A stretch of 64,000 bases of DNA from assembly GCA_018350325.1 (NCBI GenBank), contig JAEVLN010000020.1, positions 899,796 through 963,795 of the forward strand, written 5' to 3'. Each line of letters begins with the position of its first letter. Positions within the stretch are counted from its first letter, which is position 1. This DNA comes from Globodera rostochiensis (lineage: Eukaryota > Nematoda > Chromadorea > Rhabditida > Heteroderidae). The notes beneath the pieces were generated by a model. The model had not been told where the DNA came from and made no database searches. It worked only from the letters and a program-made list of their open reading frames with translations. A program made the position numbers and the translations under genes. Shown here piece after piece: positions 11,056 to 28,035 of the stretch.

Positions 11056-11253
11056 AAATTCACGGTAATAGTTCGGTTCGAACCCCCCCCCCCCCATTTT
11101 TAAAAAAATATTTTTCGAAGTCGATTAAAGATTTTTTCAGGGGTATTCGAGGACGTAGATTCTGAATCTAACATTTATTTCGACCAATTCCGAACCCCGG
11201 ATGTAATGTTATGATTTTTGAACAATTACAAACCGAACTATTACCAAATTCAC
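11056..11253. mobile_element. hAT-like MITE with 8-bp target-site duplication
   Basis: A 182-bp element (11064-11245) starts GGTAATAGTTCGGTT and ends with the inverted copy AACCGAACTATTACC. It is flanked on both sides by AAATTCAC (11056-11063 and 11246-11253), a perfect 8-bp direct repeat of the kind made by hAT transposases. It has no coding capacity and contains a poly-C tract. Its interior shares a motif with repeats at about 15.94-16.18 kb. Confidence 0.8.
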
Positions 11254-11543
11254 GGGTACATCTAGATCAGCTTGCTTCCAGGTCCGATTTTTTTCGATCT
11301 TTTGCAGATGTGTGATGCAAGTATTTGAAGGAGGCGGGAGGTAGCAGTAGTAACCTACACATTTTCGTTAATTGACCAAATTTATCTTTTCCAACCAGAA
11401 CAATAACAAAAAATAAAACATTATCCAACGCAACGACAATATGGATAGAGACGGGTGGAAGGAACTGAATAAGACAACGATAAACAAGAGGTTGGTCGCA
11501 TTTTCGTCGACGGTTGGCCCTTACGGAACCGCCCTCCCCTTGG

Positions 11544-14241
<2,698 letters not shown>

Positions 14242-16749
14242 ATGACTTTACAAGAATCAAATAAAATTTCTCTTATTAATGAGGAACAAAGATGGAAAGA
14301 CTTGCGCTGTTTTACGGATAGGACGTCTAAATTTGCTAATTCGGGGTTTGAGCCTGGAATTCAGGTTCGTTTACAGAAGTAATATTTGGTTGTTTAGAAG
14401 TTCCATCTAAAAGAATATATAAGCGTTACCGATTTTTAACAGTTTTCAGAATTTGAAAGAAATTCATAACATGCCCGTGCTTGTTGTTGGCGCTGGAGGA
14501 CTTGGCTGTGAAATCCTCAAGGATTTGGTCTGTTTTTTTTATATTATAGTTTTTTGGAATAGATTCAGAGTCCTTTAGGCGTTGTCCGGTTTTCGTAACA
14601 TCGATGTCATCGACATGGATACAATTGACCTCTCAAATTTGAACAGACAATTCCTTTTTCGGTAATTTTTAAAAACGGCTGTGGTCGTTACATTTGCTGG
14701 TCATTTCTAGCGAAAGCGACGTTGGCCGCTCAAAGGCTGAAGTTGCTGCTGCTTTTGTGCAGAAAAGGGTTCCGGGTTGCAAAGTCACTTCGTAAGATTT
14801 TGTTAATATTTGGAAAAAGTTGGTAGCAAACTTTTTTAGAGGTTTTTGAGACAAACTTTGCTTTTCTCTTTGGTTAATGAAAATGTACTGACGATTTCAC
14901 CACTTCCATTTTTTAGTCACAACTGTCGAATCCAGGACAAATCCTTGGATTTCTATCGCAGGTTTTTCATCATCATTTGCGGGCTCGATTCCATTGAGGC
15001 TCGTCGCTGGCTCAATGCAACTGTAGTTAGTTTTTAAGTGGGATTATTCGGAAACGGTCTTCCAAACATACATTTTTAGGGTGAATCGTTTGAATTTAAT
15101 CTAAAAAACTCCGTGAACAATTTTTAGTGCTCTCTTGTCGAATTTGATGACGGAAATCAGCCCAATCCCAACACAATAGTGCCGTTGATCGACGGTGGCA
15201 CTGAGGGGTTTAAAGGCAATTCACGTGTAATCATTCCATTCATGACGCCGTGCATTCAATGTACAATCGACCTTTACACTCCGCAGGTAGATTGTCAAGC
15301 ATTTTGAATTGATTGATCAATTAACAATTGACTGAATAAGTTTTGCAGATCAATTTTCCGTTGTGCACTATCGCTCACACGCCGCGTCTTCCAGAGCATT
15401 GTGTGGAATATGTGAAAGTGGTGCTTTGGGAAAAGGACAAACCATTTGGCGAAGGTCGTCCAATGCTTTTTTGTTTTAAAACATGTAAAGGTCTCCGTTT
15501 AGACGTGAAGTTGGATGCGGACGACCCTGCACACGTGGAATGGGCCTTTCGTGCAGCGCAGCAACGGGCGGATGAGTACGAAATTCGAGGTGTCGACTTG
15601 CGTCTAACGCAGGGCGTACTCAAACGGATAATCCCAGCTGTGGCCTCAACCAACGCCATTATCTCCGGTTTTTTGGCAGAATCTCAAAAGAACACCCAAC
15701 ATTAACTTCATCCATTCTAGGCAGTTGCGCCCTCGAGGCGTTGAAATTGGCTTCAAAGTATTTTTGCTTATTTATCTCTTTGTTTTTCTAGAAACTGGAA
15801 GTCTTGAAAATTTAAGTAAATTTACACCAAGCAAAACCAAAAAGAAATTGCTTTAGCTTAGTGTAGCCGACCTTCGTCGGAATGGGTAATAGTCGGATTT
15901 GCCCCCCCCCCTTTTTTTTGTTGAAAAAATGTTTGCTTTAAGTCGATTAAAAGGTGTTTCTAGGGGTATTCGGGGGGCGTAGAATCCGAATTTTTGACTT
16001 AGGTCAAACACCGGCCCGAATCATGCATTTTTTAATCAATTTTGTGCAATAAATTGAATTTTTGAAAATTTGAATTTTTAAAAATATGAATTTTTGAAAA
16101 AATGTTCGAATTCGTGTCCGGTGCTCGACATAAGTCGACTACTGCCAGATACGGATTCTACGCCCCCGAATACTAATTTATAAAATAAAATATTCTTTTG
16201 TTATCTTATCCGGTTTTATCTCTTGAATATCCCAAGGTTTGTTTTCATTTCAGCATTTCCTGTCCTCTGAGAAACTATCTGAACTTTGCCAATGTGGAGG
16301 GAATTTGCTTCTCTGTGATCGCGCTGGAACGGAACCCCGAATGTTTGGTGTGCGGTCAGCAGTCGGTCCAAATGTATTCGGTGTCCAAAGATTGGACACT
16401 CGGCCAATTTTTGGATGCGTTGAAAGACAAATTGTGAGGGTTTATAAGCTATTAAAGAAATTAGAACTCTTTAAAATCATAGTCTTCTTCAAAACCCTTC
16501 CGTACGGGCGGGCGACGCTTTCCTATACGAGATCAACTCACTTATGCCTCAGATGGAGTTGATCAGTCGCCAAAACTTGCGCAAAACGCTTAAAGGTACT
16601 AAAAAGGAATTTAAATTCGGTCAAATTGGGTTTTTTGTGTTATAAAAGATGTTCATTTAGAGCTTCATGTGGTTGAGGACAGTGAACTACTTGTAGCGGA
16701 TGAAGCATTGTCAAAATCGATTATTTTACGCATCAAATATTCCAAATGA
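14242..16749 (+). CDS. rfl-1: NEDD8-activating enzyme E1 catalytic subunit (UBA3)
   Basis: Twelve exons (14242-14364, 14450-14527, 14579-14661, 14711-14791, 14917-15022, 15128-15286, 15349-15454, 15503-15667, 15721-15757, 16254-16433, 16483-16595, 16661-16749) join in phase. Visible motifs are the nucleotide-binding GAGGLGCE, then [29 protein letters not shown], and the catalytic Cys in [16 protein letters not shown]. The C-terminal E2-binding fold ends LRIKYSK-stop. UBA3 pairs with ULA-1/APPBP1 to adenylate and load NEDD8 for cullin neddylation. The start is chosen because the first ATG follows TTTCAG directly, a likely spliced-leader acceptor. Intron 9 (15758-16253) carries an inverted-repeat transposon remnant. 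Confidence 0.95.
15885..16190. mobile_element. Inverted-repeat element in UBA3 intron 9
   Basis: The left arm contains GGTATTCGGGGGGCGTAGAA (about 15963) followed by GACTTAGGTCAAACACCGG. The right arm holds the inverted counterpart, with CCGGTGCTCGACATAAGTC then TTCTACGCCCCCGAATAC (to about 16172). A GGTAATAG-like end and poly-C tract at 15894-15911 resemble the 11.06-kb MITE, and both share gtcgattaaa followed by ggggtattcg and cgtaga. It is probably a diverged non-autonomous relative. Confidence 0.6.
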
Positions 16750-17245
16750 ATTAACGAATCCTCCATAAATTTTTGCGAGTTTCTTTTTGAGTTTTTGTCC
16801 ATGAAATATGGTGGTTAATGTCTTGCTTGGTATGTTGCTTGCAAATTTGACCTCGACTCCCCCTCAATCTCCGAAATGACTACGTCAATTTGTCCTCCAC
16901 CTCGAAATGGCAGAATTGGGGACGGATGCTGCGGGTTCCGACTTGGGGGAGGAGGAGCAAGTGTTCTATCAAGCATTTGGTTCAAACCCCCAAAATTGCG
17001 TCCATCCCACATAAACGTTTATCACGAATTTGCAAAAGGTGCACAGCTTTCAACAGATCGAAGACAAACATCAAGTGAAATGAATTAGTGCCCGGCCGGG
17101 ATTTTTACGGATAATCGTTTACATTTCTCTATTAACACACGAAGTACATAGCGAGTCTATTTCCGGGCGTTAAATTAATAGTTTTTTTTGGTAATTCTCT
17201 TCACAGTCAATTCTGATGGTCCATCGGTTCGACCTTAACAAAAAG
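16750..17245. other. Convergent intergenic stretch between UBA3 and MED29
   Basis: The two flanking genes converge here. A 70-codon plus-strand ORF (16876-17088) and two overlapping ORFs exist, but none has a recognisable domain. The stretch should contain both 3' UTRs. Confidence 0.4.
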
Positions 17246-19311
17246 CTACAGTTTCTCAACGTGAAAACCCAAAGAGTCTTCCAAGTCGAAATGCCAGTAT
17301 CTAGGGCGCAAGGGGCTTGGTTCTACACGAAACATTACTATCTTTTCCACCTTTTGTTCCATCGATGGCTGTCCTTCGCCTCCTCCCAGCCTCATCAGCA
17401 AGTTGTTCAGACTGTCGATGTTCCCCGTTATCGCCTGTTTGTCCGCGTTCATCAGTTCGGTGTAGCCGTGCAGTACATGGGGTAGCGTTGTTGTGGGAAC
17501 ACTTGGAATTGAAATTCACGCAATTTTTTATTGAAAAAAGACGGAACTTTAACATAGAAGGCACTTCGACCCACGCAACTGCGGAGTTCGCTTGTTGGTT
17601 GTACAGCTTGCCTTGCTGGCGGTTCACTTCGAGGATGAGTTGCTAATTTTGTCAAGTTACTAAGAAAGTTTGTTCGGGAAGTGTAATTTACTAATAAAAA
17701 AAAAATAATGATTTTTACTAGAGAGGTCATTAATTTTCTACGGTCAAATAAAGTTGACAGGCTTCTCCCACTTACCATGTTTCTTTCGATGTTGTCGCAA
17801 GCGTTCATGAACTGGTCCCTGGCCTCCGCGTACTGCTCCGCAACTGTCAGCTCTTCCTCCGCCGCGCCGTCCTTGCCCCCGCCCAGCCTCTGTTGGTGCT
17901 GTTGTTCATCGCTAGACGACTTCACTGAGCCTGGCGCGATGCCGGCAACCGATTGCGGATTCTGTACCGACTGTGGATTCTGTACGGAGAGCGGATTCTG
18001 CACAGAGTGCGGATTCATGAGTCCAAGGTTCGAGTGGGGACCGCCGCTGCTGCTCATCAGGCCTAGGTTCGAGTGAGGCCCACCGGTAGAGACGACAGCA
18101 GTTGAAGCAGCCTTCCTGCTGCCGTCCTCGTGGAATCGTTCTGCCGTCTGCAGAGACTGCTGCTGATTTGGATTGGAGCAAGTGTCGAGGGCGCGCTCTG
18201 CGCACTGATTGAGGTTCTGTAAGAGCTAAGATGTTTCCAATTAAATGCATCCAATAATCCGACCACAATTGCTCTGCGAAGGTCCTTCAGAATCAACGAT
18301 TTGGCCGTCCCAATCGGGTCAAATTCTGTTTGGGTGGACACTCCGCCCATTGACTGAGCAGAAGGTAGCTGCTGCTGCTGCTGTGACATCGTCGTTTGTT
18401 GTGCCGGTTGGTTCGAGTGGGGGCCGGCTATGGGTTGATTCGAGGCGGGTCCACCGGTGGTCGACGCACCGACGGAGTATGGGGCCGCTGGGGTGGCTAC
18501 CATGCCCACAGAACCGGGCTGTTGGAGTTGGACAGAACCTAAAGAAGAGGAAACATATCCCTTTCAGTTCTCATGCCTTCACCCGCGCACCCGGTTGTTG
18601 CATGTTTTGCATGGAAACGGGCGTCCCAATGGACTGCGACATTTGAGGTGTCGCTGGCGTTGCGGGCGCGTTGGGAAGGAATTGCTGCTGCTGTTGCGAA
18701 ACCATCTGCGGCGTCATCATCTGCTGACTGTACATGTTGTGGGGACTGAACGGGGTCCCCCCGGCGGCCTGATGATGGTACATCGACATCTGATTGCTCA
18801 AAAATTAGTTCATGAATGGATTGGGATGGGCTAACTTTTATAGAAAAAGCTAAGAACTTATTTATATGACCTGGTATGCCGTCATTTGCTGTTGTTGTGG
18901 AGATGGCGCAACATTTGGAGACATATTCTGAGACACCGCAGCCGCCGTGGGATTGAGCGGTCGATGCTGAAGGTGGCCATAAGACAGGTTAGTTCTTCGT
19001 CACGCTAAACCAGACGAGCCTATCGGAGAGACGGACTAGTTGTTAACACAAAAAAAGGGCTACAGACGCCATCGTTCCCTTATACCACTTTTACCCCCTT
19101 TTTTTTTTGTTGTTCCGAGTTTTCTGAGGGATATGAACTTAGCCCAGCCCAGCCCCGAGCCACCCCCACCCCATTAAACATTGATTGACCCATCATGACC
19201 CATCAGAGGGGGGGGGGGGGGGGTCGGTTATTGGCTTGCCATGGCTCTCACTGCTGTTTGCTGCTGCTGTTGGTTGCCCATTCCACCCCCAATCTGCTGC
19301 AGGTAATTCAT
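17246..19311 (-). CDS. mdt-29: Mediator complex subunit 29 (MED29/Intersex)-like
   Basis: Seven exons (19252-19311, 18871-18966, 18591-18789, 18267-18538, 17776-18216, 17554-17642, 17246-17501) give about 470 residues. The N-terminal half is Q/M/P-rich low complexity. The conserved C-terminal part contains FDPIGTAKSLILKDLRRAI, then NLNQCAERALD, VAEQYAEARDQFMNACDNIE and a final LMNADKQAITGNIDSLNNLL helix. This order matches MED29, a tail/middle Mediator subunit bridging activators to RNA polymerase II. The exon at 17776-18216 has an internal repeat of SVQNPQ and GGPHSNLGLM units. The ATG lies 211 bp after the enolase stop on the same strand and just after a TAG acceptor, suggesting an operon. 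The subunit call is by pattern, not alignment. Confidence 0.65.
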
Positions 19312-19419
19312 GCTACTATGTAAGTCAAAAAACAACCGCCAATTTCATAGAATATTAAAAAATAAACATTTTCCGTGACAGACTGACCAAATGTTTAACA
19401 GCAAACTAAACTTAAGTGA

Positions 19420-19425
19420 TTTATT
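19420..19425 (-). terminator. AATAAA signal of enolase
   Basis: Minus-strand CTGAATAAATC lies about 100 nt past the enolase stop (19523) and about 110 nt before the MED29 ATG (19311). Confidence 0.6.
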
Positions 19426-19522
19426 CAGAACAAAGCTAATAAATCTGCGGAATATATCATAAACCAGCAGTCCTATCTTCCTTTGACAGCAGTCCTAGTC
19501 CGACGTTTTTTATATAGCTCAT

Positions 19523-21529
<2,007 letters not shown>

Positions 21530-21935
21530 CGTAAGAATATGACTTTTCTCTAGAGACAGTTTAGCATTGGTGTACTACGTTTATAGCGTAGCGTTTTTTA
21601 ATTAGTAATTAAAAAGCGCTTTAGTATTCGTTTTGGAGTAATCCCATGTTAAGATTAGGCAATAAAGAGATAAATTGCTGCTCCGAGAAAGGAGGCGTAG
21701 TCAACTGCAAAATGATCAGAGCGCCCTCGACCCTTTTTAACGAAAGAAATCAAATGGTACCATTTTAGTCCTTCTTGACTAATTTAATACAGATCGCCAA
21801 ATTTTAAATTTTGCAGGTGTCGGCGTATTAGGTATTTGAATAAGCACTTTTCAAAATTCCTATCTCTAGTTTTCTGAGTTGTTATTTTATAAAACTTCCA
21901 CAGAAATAAATCGCAATTGCTGTTTTTGAAACTAA

Positions 21936-23961
21936 ATGAGTAACCGTGTCTACATCGGACATCTTGCTTCGCGTGCCACCGACCGGGACGTTGAACACTT
22001 TTTTCGTAGTTTTGGTCGAATCCGTGATGTGGTGTTAAAAAATGGGTTTGGATTCGTGGTTCGTTGTAAAATTTTTCTCATTTTTTTTTTGTTTTTTTTG
22101 TCCATTTTAGGAGTTTGAAGACTCGCGTGATGCAGACGATGCGGTCTACGAACTGAACGGACGTGAGCTGCTCGGAGAGCGTGTTGTGGTTGAGCTTTCG
22201 CGCCGTGGAGGTTTGGCCTGCAATTTTTAACAATATATTGCTTTGATTAGGTCCTTATGCTGGAGGAGGTGGCGGTTATGGTGGGGGTGGTGGTGGACAT
22301 GGCGGATTTCGTGGCGGCGGGGCCGGGGCGTAAGTTATACCTCTTGAAAAAATGGTGACTGAATTTGTCAAACGGATACTATGGGATCGAAAAAGATTTT
22401 AGTTTGTTGTAATCATTTTCATTCAGATATGGGATTGGGATGAATCGCATGCGAAGGTTAAATGCTCATTAAGCAAATTTGGGCTCAAAACCATAGTTAG
22501 GCTATTGATTTCAGGGAGGGCCGATGAGAAGGCCAAAATCTAAAAAGTTTGCGGGTTGGGTGGTTGGTATGGGTGGCTTATTTAACGCCCAGCAAAACTG
22601 GTGAAATTCTCGCCATTCATGAAAATAACTAATCTGTTAAGTTCTCGTTACGGACCGCCCATACAGACGCGCTATCGAATGCTGGTGACGAATTTGTCAA
22701 CGCGCTGTTCTTGGCAGGTTTGTGTTTCATTGAGTCCATTTTGTAAATTGGTTGTTGCAAAGTCAAATTCGGGGTTGGATTTAGGGCTATCTTTACCACT
22801 GACATCTTAAAACCTCTCATTTGAGCTGCTTGACAGATACATTTTCATCTTTTCGAAGTCTTAACCCAAAACTCCTTAATCCTGTGACGATGTCTGGAGG
22901 TTTCTTCGATTGTTCTTCACCATTTACGGTTTTTTCTCTCAATTTTTCCCACATCTTTCGCTTTCGGAGGGGAAGTCTCTTCGAGAAGGATTTGAAGATG
23001 ATTTAATGGGACACTTCATCACCGTGATGAGACCGTGGTCCCCAACATTCTCTCCGGGGTTCTGAAGTGGATGTGATGAGATGAACGAGTGCCTCCGCTC
23101 ATCAACTGACAAATGATGATGAGAGAGGTCGAAACAGGAAGAGTGGTTGTGGAGGAGGATGAGGAAGATGATGAGGAGGGGAGGAAGTGTAGGACTGAGC
23201 AAGATGGTGGTGTGTTAACTTTCCAGATTGCAAAAACTTAATCTTTTGCATTTTCAAAAAAAATTTATGCTGGTACAATTGTAACCATTTTATCGGCTCT
23301 CATTTTAGGACCTCAAGGATCTGATGCGCAATGCTGGAGAGGTCTCTTATGCGGATGCCCACAAAAAAGTGAGAAATGAGGCGGTGGTCTGCTTTTCCTC
23401 ACATGAGGATCTGCGTCGTGCAATCGACCGTTACCAAGGTAATAACAATTTTGCAATAATTTTAGCGACATTTTGAATATGCATGAAAATCGTTTTTTAG
23501 GTAAGGACATCAATGGACGTCGAATCAAGCTCGTGGACGACTCTGAGGGTTATGCCGGCCGCAGAAGGTGACATAGGAAAACTAAACTGTTGGATGCAGC
23601 GGGTTGGGAAAATATTGGGACGGGTTTAGATATACTGCCAATAATAGAAAAATATCGGGTTAAGATGAAAAAAAAATGGGTTTTGATTTATCCCTGATTC
23701 TTAACTGTTGAGTTTTAGCCGTTCTCGTTCGCACCGTTCTCGTTCTCGATCCCGTTCGCCGCGCTCTCGTACCCGTTCACCGCCTTCGCGCTCCCGTTCT
23801 CGTACGGCATCACAGAATGGTGACATTTTCAATACCAATGCTTGCTCTTCGTTCATTACACGATGTTTTTAGCTGAAAATGGCCGTTCGCAATCTCGCTC
23901 ACGATCTCGTTCTCGCTCCCCAACTCCAAGCCGTTCCCGTTCGCCAAATGAAGAGAAGTGA
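21936..23961 (+). CDS. SR-family splicing factor with two RRMs (SRSF4/5/6 type)
   Basis: Eight exons (21936-22058, 22111-22210, 22251-22329, 22642-22717, 23309-23438, 23501-23567, 23719-23819, 23873-23961) join in phase. RRM1 has RNP2 VYIGHL and RNP1-like KNGFGFVEFED. A Gly-rich linker follows (Tyr-Gly-Gly repeats near 22260-22325). The second domain carries the SWQDLKD heptad, diagnostic of the pseudo-RRM of two-RRM SR proteins, though here split by a 591-bp intron between SWQ and DLKD. The C-terminus is an RS domain (SRSRSRSP repeats) ending NEEK-stop. Such proteins bind exonic enhancers and recruit spliceosome components in the nucleus. Long intron 4 may host regulated exons, a common autoregulatory device in SR genes. 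Confidence 0.93.
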
Positions 23962-24174
23962 ATCGATGTGGTGGTTTGAGGGATGACAAAGCTCGAATTT
24001 TTGAGTGGAAGAACTGCTCGGTCGTTTCTTTTTGGCTACCATTATTGTTTTACCACCAAATTTGAAGTTATTTGTTTCGTTTGCTTTTTATGTTAAACTT
24101 TCGTATTCAAGAGGAGGCTCGGTGACTTCCAATTAATGTCTTCAAAAATCAATTAATTACTATTTTCCGTCAGT

Positions 24175-24188
24175 AAAAAGACAAAACT
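24175..24188 (+). promoter_or_regulatory. Candidate trans-splice acceptor
   Basis: TTTTCCGTCAG ends 14 bp before the ATG of the next gene, and the preceding SR gene stops 227 bp upstream on the same strand. The arrangement suits a downstream operon cistron. Confidence 0.35.
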
Positions 24189-27100
24189 ATGTTGGCGGAA
24201 GGGCACAGTTTTTTGGAAAAACTGTCTGAGGATCGACTGTTAGAGAAGGAGCAATTGACGGAATTGGACGTTGACAGTGTTCGCAAATTTGTCGAAGTCC
24301 ACCTTCAAAAAGGTTTACTGGATGAGCCGCCCACATGACTACCTGTTCCATAATTAGTCCAAAAGGAAGGGTGCTGTCGCATTTATTGCAAGAAATGCGA
24401 CCTCTAAATGTTGGGGGAATGCGCGTCTTTGAAAATCCATGTACATTTACGTCACCCACTTTAATGTTTTTTTATGACTAAGGCATATTGTTTAGACGCA
24501 TGCGGCCTTCGCCATGTTGAACAGCTGATCGGAAGTTTGTTTAAATGTGAATACTCGATCATTTCCTGTCATTACTCAGATACATTTATACCCCATTTTA
24601 ACTTAGGATCAGAAACCAAAGTGAGCCGCAATAAGCTGCGTCTGCTGTTGGCGTTTTACTTGGAATTGCTCCGTCAATGCGCCTCACAAAGCGTTCAACG
24701 GACCAACTTTTATGCCGATCCAACAGTGCTCCAATTTTTACGCCAATTTCAATACATTTTAACGGGGGAGGGAGCGTACAAAATTTGTCAGACGCTGGAC
24801 GACCATGACGAAGATGATTACCGAAAATGGGTTCATTTGTTGCTTGGAGAATTGGTCTGCGAGATGTTTGTGGAGTTGTGGAGAGCGGGGACGAAGGTGC
24901 CACCCTTCGATCATGGTCAGGGCCATCGGAAAAAATTAAAGAAAACATTCTTTATGGTCGATTTTAATGCTTAAACTTCTTTATTGTACTCTTAAATATG
25001 TAGCCAATCTTTGCAGATTTTGGCGTACAGCTAATTTCCAGCCTTTTGGCCAGCGAGTCCACCCGAATTGCGCGTCGACCCGCAATTGAACGTACTGCAG
25101 TGGCCATGTTGAATGCGTTCTGCGACTCTTCGTCGGATGACTCTCTTTTCTCTTCTTTGGTGCGCAAATTGGTCCAAGCCGATTTTTTCATTGTCGTCGA
25201 GAGCATTTCGCGAGTGCTTGAGACGCAAAAAGAAATTTTGGGGGACGCTCTGATAAGTGACCGACGCGTCATTTTGCGGAAGGCGGCCCAAACGCAACGC
25301 ATTGGCCCAGCATTTGCTGAACTCATTGCGGAAATAATGTTTGTAATTTCAGAAATTAAAGGGCCCAAATTGACAATTTCGGATGGGATGGAGGGATTAA
25401 TTTTGAACGATTTTCGCTCCAATTTCAGCTTTGCCACTTCGACTAACCCCGCCAACATTGCTTTCGAAGACCGACACGGCTTTTCGCTTGTGCTGGCTAA
25501 ATTGGCCGAACTGCTCGCCGCTGATAAGGACGGACGTTGCAATTTGAGCAGGAGAACGATGTTTGAGTTGTTAGCCAGGAGTTCCGAGTGGAATTTGGGC
25601 CTGATTGGGCCGCTACTTCCCCAATATTCTGGAGACTATGGCACAAAAAGTGTAAAATCTTTGTATTTTTTTTTTCGCATTGCTTCGAGATTTGAAGGAG
25701 TTGTTGGAGTTTCTCCTTATGCTTGTTCCATCGCTCGTCCGACGAGACCATCAGCCATGTTCCGACACGGCCCTTTCCGCTGTTATTGAGGCTTTAATCT
25801 TTGCGGACCCGCTGATGGAGACGATCCCCGTGGCGTTTGAGCAGTTAATTCCGCATCTTTTGGTATTTTTAATAATTTTTAGTCGGAAAATAATAGATAA
25901 AATTATATTTGCACTTTCCGTTCAGGATCCTCATCTTTCTGCGTTCAATTTTTTTTGTGATTTCTGCAAAACCGTGCAGAAGCTCAACCCGAACTCCGAC
26001 CGTCTCCAGCAGCTGTTCATCGACCATCCGAATTTGAACGCGCAATTAACCGCTTTGGTCTCTTCACAACTGATCAGCGGCGAGTCGAATTGCTCCTCCG
26101 CCGGCCAATTCCAATGGGAGCGCGAGCATAGTGCCCTTGAACTGATGATAGCATGCCATTGGATAGTGCCAAACATTTTGAGTACTTTTTATGCATTATT
26201 TTATACGCGGGCATGGCTGCCACCCCTTTTGACATGTACGTGTAACAGATATTGTCAACAGATCATTCTGCGATGAGAGATCGCCTCCTTAGATGCTCAC
26301 TGAACGAATCAAATGCTTTTTTGTGTGGGCCTGCTCTTCGTATTCTTTGCAAACACTTACCGAGCCAAACAGCCGAGCATTGGCCACGCATTTACGCCCA
26401 AAACTTTGAAGCTACCGAAGTGAAGTGCGTTTTATTTATTGATTTCGATACTTAGCTCACCTACGATAGATGTTGAATTACATAGCTCACCTACGATAGA
26501 TGTTGAATTACTAGTCTAAATTTGGTTGTTTTTGTTTCAAAAGACGATTTAATCAATTTGTTTAAATATTTGTTTCAACTTGTTTCAATTGAAATTACAA
26601 TTCTAGGTCCGATTTGCTGTCGCACATCCTCCAATCCGTTGGGACACTGTCCAATTCACTGCCTTTGCCTGCCGAACTCACAATCACTTCGCCCGACCGA
26701 TTAACCATTGCTAAAAATGCTGACGAAGTGCTCGACAAAATGGAGCAAATGTTGGAGGACGAAGACTCCGAGCAATGTCTGCAGCAGGGGATCTCTTTGT
26801 GTTCTGAACTCCTCCATCTTCATCAGGCATCGGAGGACGACAGCGAAAGTGTACGTAGTGAACAGCGTAAAATGGCATTCCAATGCAGGAGGGAAGAGCT
26901 GTTGCAGCAAAAGCGATGGAGGGAATGGCAAAAGGGGAATTTATGTGCTATGGTAAGTCGATGTGTTGACTCAAGTCGGGATGGATTCCTTTCTGCCCAT
27001 GTTTTTTATATTGAAGGTTTCAATTATTTCTATAAATGGAAACTAATTAAAATGTCTGACTTATTGTGTCCAATTATAAAGATTTAAACAGAAACAAGAT

Positions 27101-27243
27101 TATAATTTAGATGGAGACTCTTGTTCCAGCTATGAACAGTGACTGTTCGATGAACGCTCCAAAAGGAGAAGAGGCAATAAGCAAAGATTGCTATTGATTT
27201 CTAAAAACCCATTTTTTGTTCTTGCAGGGAACAAAAGTGTGAA
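24189..27243 (+). CDS. Unrecognised 709-aa helical-repeat-like protein
   Basis: Eight exons (24189-24312, 24496-24915, 25017-25649, 25690-25862, 25926-26181, 26262-26424, 26607-26952, 27229-27243) sum to 2130 bp in continuous phase. The protein is mostly amphipathic helices rich in Leu and Ala (for example LRLLLAFYLELLRQCA, FAELIAEIMFVISEI) with an acidic stretch near the C-terminus (KMEQMLEDEDSEQ) and a basic QQKRWREWQKG helix. It resembles HEAT/ARM-type scaffolds but no family was identified. AATAAA follows the stop at about 27284. An alternative last exon beginning EFNFSDSELLSMM at 28036 also joins in phase, so a longer isoform reaching about 28.5 kb is possible. The start follows a likely trans-splice acceptor. 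Confidence 0.7.
26453..26513. repeat. 30-bp direct repeat, two copies
   Basis: The sequence tagctcacctacgatagatg plus ttgaatta occurs twice in tandem inside an intron of the helical-repeat gene. Confidence 0.9.
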
Positions 27244-27283
27244 CATTTTTATTTTTACCATTTTTTGGTATGCTCATATTTCT

Positions 27284-27290
27284 GAATAAA
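27284..27290 (+). terminator. AATAAA polyadenylation signal
   Basis: GAATAAAG about 40 nt after the stop codon at 27243. Confidence 0.65.
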
Positions 27291-28035
27291 GTTTTGTTTG
27301 TGTTAACTGGTAATTTTTCCATGAAAAAACAAGTTTTACAAAACAATAGATTGTTGTTTGTTGTACCATCTACCCCTCAATTTTGATAGGATCAAAAGAC
27401 CGGGTTCACAAGCAAAAATAGGTGCGAAAAATGTGTGTAAAGTAACAAAAATGGCTTAAAAAATTGTTTTTTACATGTGTAAATTATCATCAGTAGGGAT
27501 GCTACTTTTAGGCCAGAGAAATTGCAAAAAGGCACCAAAAAGTGAAATTTTATAAATGATCCTGTCTATTTTTTATGAAAATTTTTCAAAAAATGGGAGT
27601 GATCTTGGCAAGAAAAATTTGAATTTTTATAATTTTCTTGACTGAATCAAAAAAAAATTTTCTCAGGGGGGGGGGGGTACAAACTAGAATATTACCACAC
27701 TAGTTTAAAGGCTTGCTCTATTTTTTTAAAATATCTTTTTTTTAAAGAAATTTCTTAATTCTTGTCTCTGCAAATATTATAAGCTCCAACAACTGAGCCG
27801 ACGAGAAATGCCCGAATCGCGAAGGGTTGGGTAATTTGAATTAAAAAACATTGGTTTTACAGACCTTACAAAAAAATTCGAAAAAACAACAGCCAAAATT
27901 TGTATTTTTGCAAAATGCAGCTTTTCCGGTAATAATTAACTTTGTGGGCCCCCATTTTTGAAAAAAAAGTTAATATTAAAAGTCGACCAAAGACATCCGA
28001 AAGAATATACTTGTATTGACCTATCATTTTTTTAG
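27291..28035. other. AT-rich stretch with no assigned exon
   Basis: A/T-rich DNA with a poly-G tract near 27667-27676. It is either intergenic or a long intron if the 28036 exon belongs to the upstream gene. Confidence 0.5.

Noticed and set aside
16876..17088. 70-codon ORF between UBA3 and MED29
   Set aside because: Two frames are equally open, no domain or splice context; probably 3'-UTR sequence.
17708..18834. Plus-strand ORFs of 122-133 codons
   Set aside because: Antisense to the low-complexity exons of the MED29-like gene.
24964..25542. 192-codon minus-strand ORF
   Set aside because: Antisense to the large 25017-25649 exon, which joins its neighbours in phase.
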